DNA of 64,000 nt, taken from Acanthaster planci (lineage: Eukaryota; Echinodermata; Asteroidea; Valvatida; Acanthasteridae). Positions 10,401-21,360 of the stretch are shown here, one piece after another (the stretch's first letter is position 1; the number at the start of each line of letters is the position of its first letter). The notes beneath the pieces were generated by a model that saw nothing but the letters and a program-made list of their open reading frames with translations, did no database searches and was not told where the DNA came from. Location of the stretch: NCBI RefSeq assembly GCF_001949145.1, contig NW_019091355.1:5738699-5802698 (forward strand), given 5' to 3'. The position numbers and the translations under genes are program-made.

Positions 10401-13400
10401 CTTTGCCTCTGGTCCCAAAACCATTTAAAGGCCTTCAATGCTTGGACTTCATATTGAAAGGTGCGAAGCTCTTAAAACAAAAACTCTGCTCAGGGTGATC
10501 AAGAAGCTTCAAATTTAGAGACCCATAGTCTGGCAACACTGAAAACTCCACCAAGGCCAAAGTGATGGTTTTAGAATTAAGCTCTTTAGAGTACTGTTTG
10601 TTTTTAACACGTACCACCAAAGATATCCGAGACGGTTTGGACAATGTGCGTGTCGGTGATTTTGTCAGCTTCCTCCTCTCCAGCTTCAATTGCCTGCTTC
10701 TGGGTCAACAGCAATGAGTCAAAGAAGTCCCGCACATTGTCTGCAGTGAACAAGGGAAAAATAGCCTGGAGTGCAGAACAAGTCAATCACTCCCCACTTA
10801 TGATGAAACAAGTGATGAAGACCTTAACATTTCTTGACTATTCTGCCCAAATCCTCTTCAAGCCCAACAAGACAATAAACTCTTTCACTGCTGTTAACTT
10901 GGATCGACTGCGAAGCATCTTGATGAAAGTTGCCTGAAAAAGTTGCAGGTACCGGTAGGCAAGGTGGATGTGCACATCAATGTCAAATCAAGTAACTGAA
11001 TTTGGCTCCCTGCATATACATGTAAATTTTGGTACATGCAGATGCCAAATCTGATGATCTTCAAGCTTTTGTGTCATCACAGTACTGATACTTTTCTCCT
11101 ATTAACTCTCCCACTGTCAAGTTAAAATTTACGATCTGAAAAAACCCATCCAAATTGGTCAGGTTTTTCTTGTGTCAAGACTTTTAAAGTGTCAAGAGTA
11201 AAAGTACATTCCTGAAGCACTGGAAAGCAGCCTAGAGTGCACTGAAGTGTGGCAGTGCGTCCACTTGCCCCGAGTTTACGACATGCATACAAAAGACCAA
11301 CATTGAGGATAAGTTTTGAAGAGGTATAAACCTAACGACGGACAGAGCATATTGTCCGAAATGCTGAGTGCCACCGGTTCTTTTCAGAACCCCACATACT
11401 CCAAAAAGAGATACATCCATGGTGCTACCTCAATCCTATCTAGTTTACTTACTACCTTCACCATGAAAAGTTTCAAATCTCATCAGGTATTCAACCATTC
11501 TTTGCAATTCAAATACTGATGTAGTTTTGGAGTGTGCTTGTGTAACCTGTATTTCTCGCCATGAGTCATGATCGCCTTTTTCCCCTGTGATGCACTGTTG
11601 ATTTTGGTATCGCACCCAAGGCATAGTGCTTTGTCCGGCTTCTTCAATTTCCAAATGAACAGATTTTGTTTGGATCAATCCTCACTGCCATGAGTTCGAG
11701 TTTTTAAGGTCCTTGTCAGTCTCCTTTATGCCCTTCTCTTTCCTGATGAATATTGTCTTAATGTCTTTGCAACCTAACATAATAATTCAAGTCATGTTAA
11801 TAACATTGCATTTCTAACTTAGGGCAGAACTCAGTTGTGTAAATGATATGATGATGCTGAACCACTCGCACAAGAAAACTCTTCATACAGTGAATGTCAT
11901 TTGTCCGTTCCCAGCGCTACCCATTTTTTGTCCATAAAAGAGCCGATGAAAATCGTTATTTTACATATACATGCATCTCCAAATTCTAGCCTGGTTTCGG
12001 ATCTGAGTGAATGGAACAAGTTCGAGATTGTACGGGACCAGCCTCACCGGGTATGTGAAGTTTTGGAACTTAAAATGTCAATTTTCCATGGTTGGAGCTA
12101 AAGTAAAAGTAGGATCTTCAAATCAAAGCCAGAAAGTCAAAATAAGAAAGTCAGAATTCCGCCAAATGTCGGAAGAATCTCATCCCTGGTGGATGGCACA
12201 GGGAGTGTTTGATTTTGATGGATTTTGTCCGGTGCCTAGTAAAGGGCACTGAGGGTTAGAATTGATATACCACAGAAGCGTGAACCTCAGCTTTGTAGAG
12301 CATCATGACACATCAAAGTCCTGTGTCCTGGTTACAAATGTCTGATTATAACAAGTTGATGACAAATTTCTGGGACTCACCTGGATCAAACTGTTCACGG
12401 TGCCTCTTTAACTCCCCATAGAACACATCAAGCATAGCACCCACGATCTTGCAGACCTTTTTCTCACTTTGAGTTGGAATGAAACTCAAGGCTGGGAAAT
12501 AGTCCGGCAGCAGACCATTGCCAAAGGCTTTCTGCGCTTCAACATTCAAGTCAATCCACTGCAACAGTTCCGGTTGGTTGAATTCATACCTTTAATGAGA
12601 TGGCAATATCACATACAGAACTCCATTGCCCCATTATTTTCTGACTACAACTTTCAATACATGTATGTCCAATGTATGTATCAGCCCCAAAGAAAACAGT
12701 CTTACGGTCTGTTTTTCAATTCTCTTCACTTCTCTATTACCCTCTGGTGGATTACGAAAAGATATGCATAAGAGGATAAAATGTTGGGTTTAGAAGCAAC
12801 AGAACATTCAAAGCAATAGATCTATATGAATATCCCATAGTAAGAATTAAAACAACTAAAAAAAAGAATCATTTACACTCTATTATGAAGCAAGCCATTT
12901 CTGATATTTTTAAAAAGAATATATTTATAAAAGAAATATTCTTTAAAAAGAATGTGTACATGGCCATGTTATAAGAAAACGGTTACACTTTCAATTACGC
13001 TAAGTCTCGTAAAAAGTCAGCACATGGTCAAGTTCAAACAAATGCTAAACTATGCATTTCATTCAAAATTATAATACCATTCCATGCTGACACATGAAGT
13101 GATCGCAAAATCTTCACGATCACAGATACATGCACATGTATACTTACTGCCTGCCAAAGCACATGGAAGCCAGGATGTTATATACAATCTGACCAATGGT
13201 GTACTTTGGTGCAAATGGCTTGTCTCCAAGTCCATCCAGAACCTTGGCAATTTCAGGTGTGACACTGTATACCAGCTTCTCCAGTTGTTCTTTCTTTGCA
13301 AAATGCCTAGAATGCATTGAGTAAAGGTAACAGTCAGGAGATATTCTGACAGATGAAGATTAATTTCTACAATGTAAAAGAGCATGTATGCACGGTACGT

Positions 13401-16400
13401 GCATGTGCAATGTACATACAATGCATGCATTTTGCTCCAACCTCAATCCTACGGTGTCGAGCAGTGCACCCCCATACATGCTCAGTTTCACATTTCATAT
13501 TAATATTCATGAAAACGAAAAGGGGATTATGTAAGAGACAAAAAGGAAGTAGGACAGTAACTACACCTTTGGCTGGAACCCCAGAGCTGTATTACATTAT
13601 TAGAGCACTTACATGGACATGTATACCCATTGCCTCGTGCAGAGAGATTTTGAAGCAACCTTACATGTAAGCACAAACATTTTGAATTAGTGCACTTGAC
13701 TGTGAAGAACTTGACAATGAAACATAATTGAATAATGTAGTCAAAAGGCAACTTTCAAGCACAGCACACATGACTAATACGACACATGTACCGGTATAGC
13801 ACGGTTTCTGTCAGAAATAATGCATTAATTAAAAGGTCTCAGCGAAATCTAGCAGCAGCAAAGATGTCCAAGTGCGGCGTTGTTCATTGCATTGTGTATT
13901 AAATTTATAATTATCCCTGCATGACAGTTGCATATTTGTGAGTGTCTACAGACAGACACTCACAAGCAGGTTTCTCATTTCACAGTGAAGAGCCGGCAGT
14001 GCTCTAGTCATTTAAAATGGTGAAAACTCATTGTAATTATTCACCTAAAACACATCAGAACAATTCACATTAAATATGATATCAATTGTTACCGTTCTAT
14101 TGCTTCGTCAAATCAGTAATAAAGTTGCCTATCCAGGGGTTACAAGTGGAACTGGGAATTAGGTAACCTCTGGGGAAGAGGTTGGCATGTGCATCTTTAC
14201 TCGCAAGGCAACACTACACAAAATCCGGATCAAGATTTTATGGAGTTACAATATAATGTACATGTACATGTAGGGCATAGTGATCAATTTCATGTGATTG
14301 GCCTGGAAGGGAAACTCTTAGCTTTGGTTTTAAGGATGTCAAGAGAATTTATCCCTAACCCTGTAGAGACCTCAAGATCACCCAGCAGTAGATATTTCTT
14401 ATTGAAGTTTGTTGATCTGATGAGAAGCAAACAGCAGACTTTTACATCTGTTTATATGCACTAACAACTATTGTCAGATCTAAACTGAAATACATCTTAA
14501 AAAAAAAAAACAAAAAAAACCAAAAAAAACTGAAGTCAGTTTGCCATACTGCATATGGGTCATTCCATGAGGGTGGGGCACAATTTGTGACGGTGTCAGT
14601 TGTTACATCTGTTCCGTAAAAATGAACAGCTATTTCCCTGCATGTGGATTCCAAATTGACATTGTTATACATCCTGCAAAGCTGAATACAGAGGGGTGTG
14701 TTATTTTTACAGAATAAATAACCTACTCTACAGGTCATGACAGGTGGTAAAACTTTTGGACGCAACAAGGACACCGTCACAAATTGTGCCCCAACCTCAT
14801 GGAATGACCCATATTGTAGCAGCTACAGTGCACATATTTAATACCTGTATCATGCAGCAGCATTTGAGGTACTTTAATAGGTTTCATTGGAACCCAACCC
14901 ATTAACACACTGTAGGCATCACCAGGATTTTTTCGATGGGAAGTATAACATTTGACAGCAAATCTAACCATTAATGATTAAATGTGGCAAACTTCCAGGT
15001 ACTTTACATAAACAAACACATTATATTCAAACAAATTGTTGACGATCATCCCTTTTCCTATTTTTTACTTTTTAAAATTTTTTTATTTTATGGTTTCTTT
15101 TGGTTTACCTTTTCTTTTCCCCTCACTGCATTTATTTTGTTCGGGGGGAGGGGGGGTAGGAACTCCCTTCCTCCACCCCCAAGGTGCCAAGAACTAAGAC
15201 TGTACAGCATTCACAGACTAGATCTATGGAGTCCCTCACTGACACTGGCAACAAATAATGCAGTGATGCTATACCAACCAGTGCTCATTGCTACATTGCT
15301 GCCTAGCAGACCACACAGCCTTGAACACATGATTTTCAGATGAAAATTGCTCAAGAGTGTTAAGATGAGTGCTGTGTACTCCATGCTGAATGTTGCTGCT
15401 GGAGTATCAAAGCATCCACTCTCACTCATACTGGGCCCATTCTTTCTCAGTGTAGATCAACTTACCTCAGTGCAGTGTGACCAAGCTTGCGTTGGTACCT
15501 CCACTGTGGACCATAGTTGGAGAACACAATATCTTTGTATCCCTCCGTAAATATCTCAACTGGGTTACAGAAACAGAAACATACATGATTGTTAGAGAGC
15601 TGAACTGATCTCATACACCACTGAGCAAGGACACAGACACTGAGACCACTTGGTATTATCCAACTTGACAAACTGAATTGATGGCACAGGTGGCTAGTGC
15701 CTGAAATGCTTGGCTCTCACCACTGTATGTCTTGGATTCGATTGCCAGCTTGGGCCACGCTCTGCATGTGAGTAGAGTTGGTTGTTGGTTCTCCCCTGTG
15801 CTACAAGGGTTTTTCTCATATAGTATGTAGAGTGCCCTCCTATTGTGTCTGCCATGCTTCTTAAAGGCTTATTGTTCATGCACTGGGAACATCTTGTAGT
15901 TTTGGTTTTGTGCAAGACAAAGTATACAAGATCTTTGCTTTGACGGTTAATAAACACTGTTATTGTGAACTCAAAACATGAAAACAACTCAACGGAATGA
16001 AAGCTGCAATAAATTAAAAACTTAATATTTAACCAATTAGGTAAAATAGCAGGAAAAAACAGTCACATGTTCCACATGTACCTTCACAACAAATGCATAA
16101 GCCTATACAGGTATGCAATTCTTCTGTGCAAAGTGTACCTGAGTATATGGCTGGTCGACCTGCAAACTCCACAGCTTTCTTCAGCAGTGCTTCTTTGACA
16201 ACCTCAACAGTGTTCAGCATAATCACATCCCGATTAGCAAACTTCAGTGAGTAAACAGGCCCATATTTCTTATGCAGATCACTGAAGACCTCCACCGCAG
16301 TTTTATTGGACATAAATGCTGAAAAAAATTTGAAAAACCACAACAATTTCACATCAAATGAAAAACGACTGTAGGAATTTTATCAAATAATTTTATCAAA

Positions 16401-18920
16401 TAAGTCCGAAATTGCATTAGATTCTTATCTTATGTGTACAAAATCACTCACAATGACAATGTGGTTTGTGGAAAAGTGATACAGAACTTTCAGTACTCAC
16501 CTACATGTAAATACAGAGGTGACAGTGACACTGCCCTGAATGTTTACAGGATTAATTTTGTGGAAAAACGTACATGTAGTTTTTAAGGAAAATTGTGACA
16601 GGTGTCAGATGCAACAACTGCACACAGTACAGCAAACTCAAACATAACAGCCAGCAGATTTATAAGCTAATTTGATAGACCATTGCTAGAAGGGAAACCT
16701 ACACTTCACTGCTGACTGGTCAGTTTACTGAATCAAAAAACGATAACCACCAAAACTTTCAAAAAGGAGAACTGAACAGCATCCCAGTTACTGGATCTGG
16801 AGTTACCCACAATGCCACTGTACACTGCACATATTTGAACCACATGTAGACAGACTATACGGAAAGAGTTCCATATGTATATGGACAACATTACATGTAA
16901 TTTTCCCTTGAAAAGTTGTAACAGCCATCAGAAAGTGATAACATGTCCTAACAAGTGAAATTTAGGTAAGAAAATTCTGAAGCATTTACATGTACTTAGA
17001 AAACACTTGGGTTTTTTCAGACAAGTCTCAAAGGTTTGTGCAAGGTTATACTCAAACTCCTGCAAGGATAGGCACACCAACAAGGCAGTTTTATTGTGTG
17101 TGCATATGTCTCTTGCCACAGCTTCAATTTTAATCAACGTTTAACTGTTTATCCGGAATACCAATACCACAGCTTTAGGGCAAACCGGATTAAGAAAACA
17201 AGCAATCTCAACAAAGATCACTATAGGCCGTACCCATGACCACCAACACATCAACAGTGGTTGTGATACCCAAGGCCACAACTCAGATATAGTGATAGCC
17301 AATGACCACTATTCACCAATACACCAACAGCTGTTGTGTAATCATATTAGAGCAAACAAAAATGTACTAGAACTATTAAGGTGTAAAGCACATGCAATCT
17401 TTTAGGCACCTGTCTACAATAATGAAGCTGTAAAAAAATCACATGGCAAATGTGGTAAACTCTACATGTAGTTCCTTCCACTGGCACCTGTAGAGGGGAA
17501 TAGCCCATGTGGTACATCACTGCCCATGAATCTACGGCAAAATATATGGACTATATTCAATAAACCTGAATCTGCCCGTGTGGCACATCACGGGGAACAA
17601 AATTGGGCAACACAAAGTATGGAATAATGGAGCTCGACCTCTTCTGGGGCCCTAAATTCCGTAAACTTGCTTAATTATCGTGCCTCATAATCCCGTACAC
17701 AAATCAAGGCATCCAGGAGGAATGACTGGGGAGGAAGCGGGAAAATAATGCAACAGTTCAACGTTGATGTTTCTTGATTGAAGCTGCGACAATAAATGAG
17801 GCAACCCGAGCTGTCTGCATGGCGTGGTTGCCATTTCCCACCATGACCAGCGACTCTTGCTTTGATTAGCTGCTGAAGGATCCTCCCTCGGCCTCAACTA
17901 ATGTTTTTTACAAGTTTGATTACTCCTACCACGTCAGCAATGCCTGTAAGGCCTAAAATTTGGCATGATAGTGCAACACGCACCGCGAACAGCGTGCGGC
18001 TACTTTGTGCCAATCCTGTAAGTTCACCCTTCGGGTCACTCCCCGCTGACCTTTCCGTTGAGTATAATGAATTTTACCTGCTATGCGGTAAAATATGTTG
18101 TTAGATTTACATAAAATGTCATACTTGTCCCCTTTTAATTTAAACTTGCTGGCATTTATGACACTTCAAATCTGGAAAGGTCTGATATGCAATACATGTA
18201 CATGTATGCCCCCCAAAAGGCACTGGGCATGCCTACTTGCTCGGGTATTGTGTACATGTACTTGGGGACCCCAGTTTTTTACATTTTAATCTTGCAAAAC
18301 TGATAAGTCCCCCCCCCAAAAAAAAAACAAAAGCAGCACTCTCCTTATACTTAACTAGCAATGACCCCATTTCTTGGAAATTTCAAATTGTAAATTGTGA
18401 GAAAATGCGACTTTCTTATTGATAAACTAACCATGCAAATTTGAATCCACCATTTGTCATGTGTTAAAACACAGTTTTCCCTTAGCCCAGGTGGACTCCC
18501 TGATGGTACTACAGTATGTAATGAAATGAAGACAACGTCAAACCTGGCCTAAGTTTCCCCTCCAAGTTTCCCTCAAAACCCTGCCCTTTTTTGACAACAT
18601 CCCGACATGTACACTCACCACATACAGCATGATGTCAAAGTCAACTCCCAAGGTGAATTCATAAGTTAAAATGCAGCTCACCCTTCTATATTCCACAAAT
18701 TTACAATCCCCACTTGTCCACAAACCCCGATACAACTGTTCTGAAAAGGGCTGATTTAATTTAACTCACCGGTGACATTCCCCAATAAGGGCACTGCAAA
18801 GGGTCCGGGGGGAAAGTTAGCAGGTCGCTTCGTGCTCCTGTACAACGCATAGGCAGCAAGTGTACACACTGCTACCAAAACTGTGGTAGCATTCACGTAA
18901 AAGTCACCCAAAATAGCCAT
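7181..18920 (-). CDS. Cytochrome P450, clan 2 (CYP1/CYP2/CYP17-like), complete, 9 exons, 506 aa
   Basis: Exons (minus): 18920-18770, 16318-16139, 15559-15466, 13306-13148, 12589-12381, 10740-10615, 9666-9427, 8976-8878, 7443-7181. They sum to 1521 bp, giving 506 residues and TAA, with every junction in phase. The product should be an ER-anchored haem mono-oxygenase. The N-terminal helix is about residues 13-27, with hinge PPGP 37-40. The C-helix WxxxR is W130/R134. The I-helix AGTETT is 307-312, formed across the exon 6/7 junction. The K-helix EIFR is 364-367, PERF is 419-422, and the haem loop [10 protein letters not shown] is 440-449 with axial Cys447. All diagnostic residues are intact, so the enzyme is probably active. 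Length and motifs fit clan 2; the I-helix and the [10 protein letters not shown] region recall CYP17/CYP1. Substrate is not deducible, and a CYP17 (steroid 17-hydroxylase-like) label is only a leaning. Confidence 0.95.
7444..8877 (-). other. P450 intron 8
   Basis: This 1434-bp intron contains the second dispersed-repeat anchor at 7951-8025 and a C-run near 8657. There is no other recognisable content. Confidence 0.8.
7951..8025 (+). repeat. Dispersed repeat, copy A right anchor
   Basis: It shares CAGTGCTTGTCCG and flanking sequence (CACTGTATG upstream; CTTGCGAAA downstream) with 57977-58050. The core includes an 8-bp stem AAGCACTG / CAGTGCTT around a 6-nt loop. Confidence 0.75.
8878..8976 (-). 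CDS. P450 exon 8
   Basis: The exon is 99 bp between TTCTGCAG and GTAAAT. It encodes GYDIPKGT, the LALHND strand, the WNEPEKF segment and the P that begins PERF. Confidence 0.94.
8977..9426 (-). other. P450 intron 7
   Basis: This is a 450-bp intron with canonical borders. I see nothing else in it. Confidence 0.8.
9427..9666 (-). CDS. P450 exon 7: I-helix oxygen-binding motif and K-helix ExxR
   Basis: The exon is 240 bp between ACACACAG and GTGAGT. Its first codon completes AGTETT (residues 307-312). It also holds NPDIQQKV, the [11 protein letters not shown] segment and the ExxR pair E364/R367. Confidence 0.95.
9667..10614 (-). other. P450 intron 6
   Basis: This 948-bp intron carries the foldback element at 10141-10306 roughly in its middle. 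Confidence 0.8.
10141..10306. mobile_element. MITE-like foldback element, 166 bp
   Basis: Both ends read inward as GTAATC, then a few bases, then GGCGCCATTTGAGCAAG, TACGCCTGCGCA and finally ACATTAATG. Each inverted arm is about 50 bp with few mismatches, and the central part is GC-rich and partly self-complementary. It is too short for a transposase, so it should be non-autonomous. No unambiguous target-site duplication is visible. Confidence 0.75.
10615..10740 (-). CDS. P450 exon 6: start of I-helix
   Basis: The exon is 126 bp. The acceptor was chosen at CACTGCAG (10741) rather than the upstream CTCCAG, because only this one preserves phase and gives the conserved D-N-V-R-D-F-F-D run. It ends with DIFG at GTACGT. 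Confidence 0.88.
10741..12380 (-). other. P450 intron 5
   Basis: This is a 1640-bp intron. Short open frames inside it lack family resemblance, and I see no clear repeat. Confidence 0.75.
12381..12589 (-). CDS. P450 exon 5
   Basis: The exon is 209 bp, with acceptor CATTAAAG and donor CCAG|GTGAGT. It covers residues 195-264, the F/G substrate-recognition region. It includes [13 protein letters not shown], matching the conserved xxDxxPxLxxxP pattern before the G-helix. Confidence 0.92.
12590..13147 (-). other. P450 intron 4
   Basis: This is a 558-bp AT-rich intron with a short imperfect hairpin (AAAGAATAT / ATATTCTTT) near 12910-12950 and nothing else recognised. Confidence 0.75.
13148..13306 (-). 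CDS. P450 exon 4
   Basis: The exon is 159 bp between CATTCTAG and GTAAGT. It encodes residues 142-194, the D/E-helix region, ending in the NILASMCFG segment typical of clan 2 enzymes (compare NVICSICFG). Confidence 0.92.
13936..13965. repeat. Short perfect hairpin
   Basis: The 12-bp arms TTGTGAGTGTCT / AGACACTCACAA flank a 6-nt loop ACAGAC. It is intronic, and no function is evident. Confidence 0.8.
14553..14814. mobile_element. MITE-like element with 45-bp terminal inverted repeats
   Basis: Arms 14553-14597 and 14770-14814 are reverse complements with one mismatch. Ends read ATATGGGTCATTCCATGAGG. The 172-bp interior has no open frame of note. The strong arm identity indicates relatively recent insertion in P450 intron 3. 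If the element proper starts at TGGGTCA, the flanks are ATA and TAT. Confidence 0.88.
15466..15559 (-). CDS. P450 exon 3: C-helix
   Basis: The exon is 94 bp between TAACCCAG and GTAAGT. It carries [12 protein letters not shown] with the WxxxR pair (W130, R134) that contacts a haem propionate. Confidence 0.93.
15560..16138 (-). other. P450 intron 2
   Basis: About half of this 579-bp intron is the SINE described at 15681-15965. Confidence 0.75.
15681..15965 (+). mobile_element. tRNA-derived SINE
   Basis: The 5' end looks like a decayed tRNA gene with an A-box-like GTGGCTAGTG (about 15690) and a B-box-like GGATTCGATTGCC (15734-15746). It is followed by the GTTGGTTCTCCC...GGTTTTTCTC block found in many invertebrate tRNA-SINEs, and it ends in an AATAAACACTG tail. 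It sits antisense to the P450 transcript in intron 2. It cannot make a functional tRNA because the stems do not pair. Confidence 0.65.
16139..16318 (-). CDS. P450 exon 2
   Basis: The exon is 180 bp, entered in phase 1 after TTTTTTTCAG and left in phase 1 at CAG|GTACAC. It encodes residues 51-110, including the YGPVYSL block of the A-helix/beta-1 region and the FAGRP motif of the B-helix region common in clan 2 P450s. Confidence 0.92.
16319..18769 (-). other. P450 intron 1
   Basis: This 2451-bp first intron has C/A homopolymers near 18310-18330 and scattered ACATGTA words. I identified no coding sequence or defined element. Confidence 0.75.
18770..18920 (-). CDS. P450 exon 1: membrane anchor and proline hinge
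   Basis: The exon has 50 codons plus one base, from ATG (18918-18920) to donor ACCG|GTGAGT. It encodes an uncleaved signal-anchor helix ([15 protein letters not shown]), the basic stop-transfer RSTKR and the hinge PPGP. Start context is AAAAATGG. The length and content match a microsomal P450 N-terminus, so no further upstream exon is needed. Confidence 0.92.
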
Positions 18921-19077
18921 TTTTCATCCAATTACATGAATTCTGATACTGTCAAGCTGGCAAACGCAAATTAAAACCTAGAACTCGAGAATGAGCAAGT
19001 TTTATGATCACGCAGGATAGAGTAGAACATTAATCGTGTCTGCCAACACAGCCAGCGTCGAGACGCGCACATATGTA

Positions 19078-19085
19078 TGACGTCA
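19078..19085. promoter_or_regulatory. CRE palindrome TGACGTCA
   Basis: This is the full 8-bp consensus for CREB/ATF factors, 73 bp upstream of a TATA-like box and about 160 bp upstream of the P450 start codon. Confidence 0.5.
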
Positions 19086-19123
19086 CCCACATTCGACATG
19101 CAACGTACACAGAAATTACATTT

Positions 19124-19198
19124 GTACGTGTGCTCATCGTTTAATTTTAACCAGCTTGTTTACTTAAAATAAGCTGGTTAAACGATATGCGCACGTAC
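19124..19198. repeat. Imperfect foldback upstream of P450
   Basis: The arm beginning GTACGTG, with ATCGTTTAA and AACCAGCTT, is mirrored by AAGCTGGTT, AAACGATATGCGCACGTAC. One arm carries a 6-bp insertion, and the loop is about 13 nt. Confidence 0.7.
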
Positions 19199-19329
19199 AT
19201 GCACATGTACACATTACCACCATGCGAAATACACGTACCGATCCTATGAAATATTCTAACTTCTAAGGCTCACTTTTTATGCATCTTTATACTTTTCTTC
19301 CTGCATATTTACTATCCAGAAAGCGGGAC

Positions 19330-21360
19330 AAAACTTCAGCAAGTGGTGGAGGAACATTAGCCTCATACATATACATGAGCCTCTCAGTGCAAGCTGCAGG
19401 GTGTCATCCATTTAATGATTCTGACGTTGAAAGTTCCATATGTGGTGTGAGATCAAACTTAACACCAGCAAAGACAAGCTCCTTGTTGGTCTTCACTACC
19501 GCAGCCCCAACATCACACACGAAAACAACGAGAGGTTTTTTTTAGAATGTAAACAATAGCCACATCTTGGTCCTTTGAGACTTTACTTAGTTAAATCAGT
19601 TGGTCTTATGGTCAAGTCCGGGTAGGCGATGAGCACTCAGCAAGCATCTTCTACGACAAAGTAGGTACAGGACTCATACTTAACACAACAGGTTGAAATA
19701 CCAACAAGAAACAGAGAAGGACAAGTACCCTCAACATTAAATTTTATTCTCACCAACGAAGACTTTATGGTAGAGAACTTAGAGGAGGTTGCACCACTTT
19801 GGAAAAGTGATCACACAGGACCGGTAGGGACCCATGTGTGCAATTCTAGTACAGGTGGACATGGAGCAAGCTTGAATTACATTAAGGGCAGCTACAGCCA
19901 AATGAGACAAGAAGATTTTCATAAAGTGGCCTGGGGGACAGAGATGGATAGTCTTGACCTTGAGGAATCTTGACAGTTTTTAAGAGATAATACAACCAGG
20001 TCGTTGAAGAACATATCCCACTGAGAAGAAACTCGAGCCATCGTGGATGTGTTCTAAGGTAAAGAAATCTATCAAGACTCAGTACAGCCTGTATGGAAGG
20101 TAAAGGAAGTCTGGACATTACAAGTACCAAGATTACGGGAATACAAAAAGCAGAACAACATACAAGACAAGAAAAACTTGTATGTGGAGTACAAACTTAA
20201 TATAAAAAAAAGCTCATGAAGGAGTTCAAGAGTAAGCCAAAAGCTTTCTACAGGCAGACAGAACCAGAAGGTGAACGGTGGGAGTTCCATAACTTGAAAA
20301 GGTCGATAGATCGTTAATTGCACCGGACGAGGAAGCAGCTGAGGAACTGAGTAAATTTTTCCAATCAGTCTACATCAAGGAACTAGAGGGAGGCCCCCAA
20401 AACTGGACAAGGTTTTTGATGTTGACCTGGAAGGTGTTTCATTCACCCTAGAAGTCATGATAAATTAGACAAGTTAAGGTCAAGATGTCCGGTGCCTGAC
20501 AGCATACATCCTCAACTGAGTTCCGAAAGAGTGTAGCCAAAAAATTGCCACTCCACTTCTACATCATATTTAGGGAATTTCTTGATGCAGGGAAACTACC
20601 AACTGACTGGAAAACAGCAAGAGTGACACCAATTCTCAAGAAAGGTAGCAAAACAAAACAAAAAACGGGGAATTAGGGTCTCACCTGCTTCCCATGCAAG
20701 ATCCTTGAAACAATCGTCAAGAACATAATATTATTACATATAGAAGAGTAAAGTGCTCTATCTCACCAACCGTATTGGTTTACAAAAGGCAAATTCTGTC
20801 TGACAAACCTGCTTGAGACAATTGCTGGAAGAAGTTACTGCAAATCTAGATCAAGGTCTGGGAGTGGATATAATTTTCCTTGACTACGGCGAAGCTTTTG
20901 ATTCAGTACCTCACAAAAGGTTAATCAACAAGTTAAGAGCATATGGGTGTAGAGGCAAGATTCAACTTTGGATACAAGCCACTTTTATGGGAAGAACCCA
21001 GTCCATGTCAATGAGAAATGCAGCCTCGTCTGATGCAGATGTGTTGAGCGGTGTGCCCCAGGGTTCAGTGCCGGGACCGCTTTTATTCATCCTGTACACG
21101 ATCTGCCAAGTCATGTCAAATCCGATATTGTTTGCCGACGATATCAAAATGTTCACTCCGGTTAATACCCAGGATGGTGCATCAAAGTTACAGCATAGCA
21201 TTGAAGCGGTCCCAAAACTGGCTGCTTAGTTCAATGCAGGGAAATGTAAAACAATGCACTTGGGAAGGAATAATCCAGAAGTTGACTACTACATGGAAGG
21301 AATGAAACTGGATACCATTGATTAGGAAAAAGTAACTGAAATAAGTAACGATATTGTCCA
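19330..21360 (+). pseudogene. Decayed CR1-like LINE (endonuclease and reverse transcriptase remnants)
   Basis: Fragments occur in the correct order. Endonuclease C-terminal motifs are a KDKLLVGLHYRSPN-like stretch (about 19465-19510), the NREGQVPSTLNFILTNEDF block and the SDH triplet (about 19800-19815). Next comes the linker region, then RT motifs: TPILKKGSK, LDYGEAFDSVPHKRL (about 20880-20925), GVPQGSVPGPLLFIL (about 21050-21095) and the catalytic FADD (about 21134-21145). The tail matches FNAGKCKTMHLGRNN. Frameshifts and stops interrupt it throughout, and the 5' and 3' ends are missing. It is inactive. It lies on the plus strand in the P450-BMP1 spacer. Confidence 0.88.

Larger units (their letters stand above)
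13307..15465 (-). other. P450 intron 3
   Basis: This 2159-bp intron contains a 12-bp stem hairpin (13936-13965), a MITE-like element (14553-14814) and an A-rich tract just before that element (14500-14530). Confidence 0.75.
18921..19210 (-). promoter_or_regulatory. P450 promoter region
   Basis: Upstream of the P450 ATG on the minus strand there is a TATA-like ATAAAA (19000-19005, about 80 bp upstream). A perfect cAMP-response element TGACGTCA lies at 19078-19085 (about 160 bp upstream), and an imperfect inverted repeat is centred near 19160. Core-like spacing between the CRE and the TATA-like box is plausible. Transcription start and function are inferred. Confidence 0.5.

Noticed and set aside
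10741-10786. Longer version of P450 exon 6 starting at CTCCAG|GCT
   Set aside because: It breaks the reading phase with exon 5. The CACTGCAG acceptor keeps phase and gives the conserved sequence.
15681-15760. Functional tRNA gene
   Set aside because: Only the A- and B-box-like motifs remain. The acceptor and anticodon stems do not pair, and the downstream body is SINE-like.
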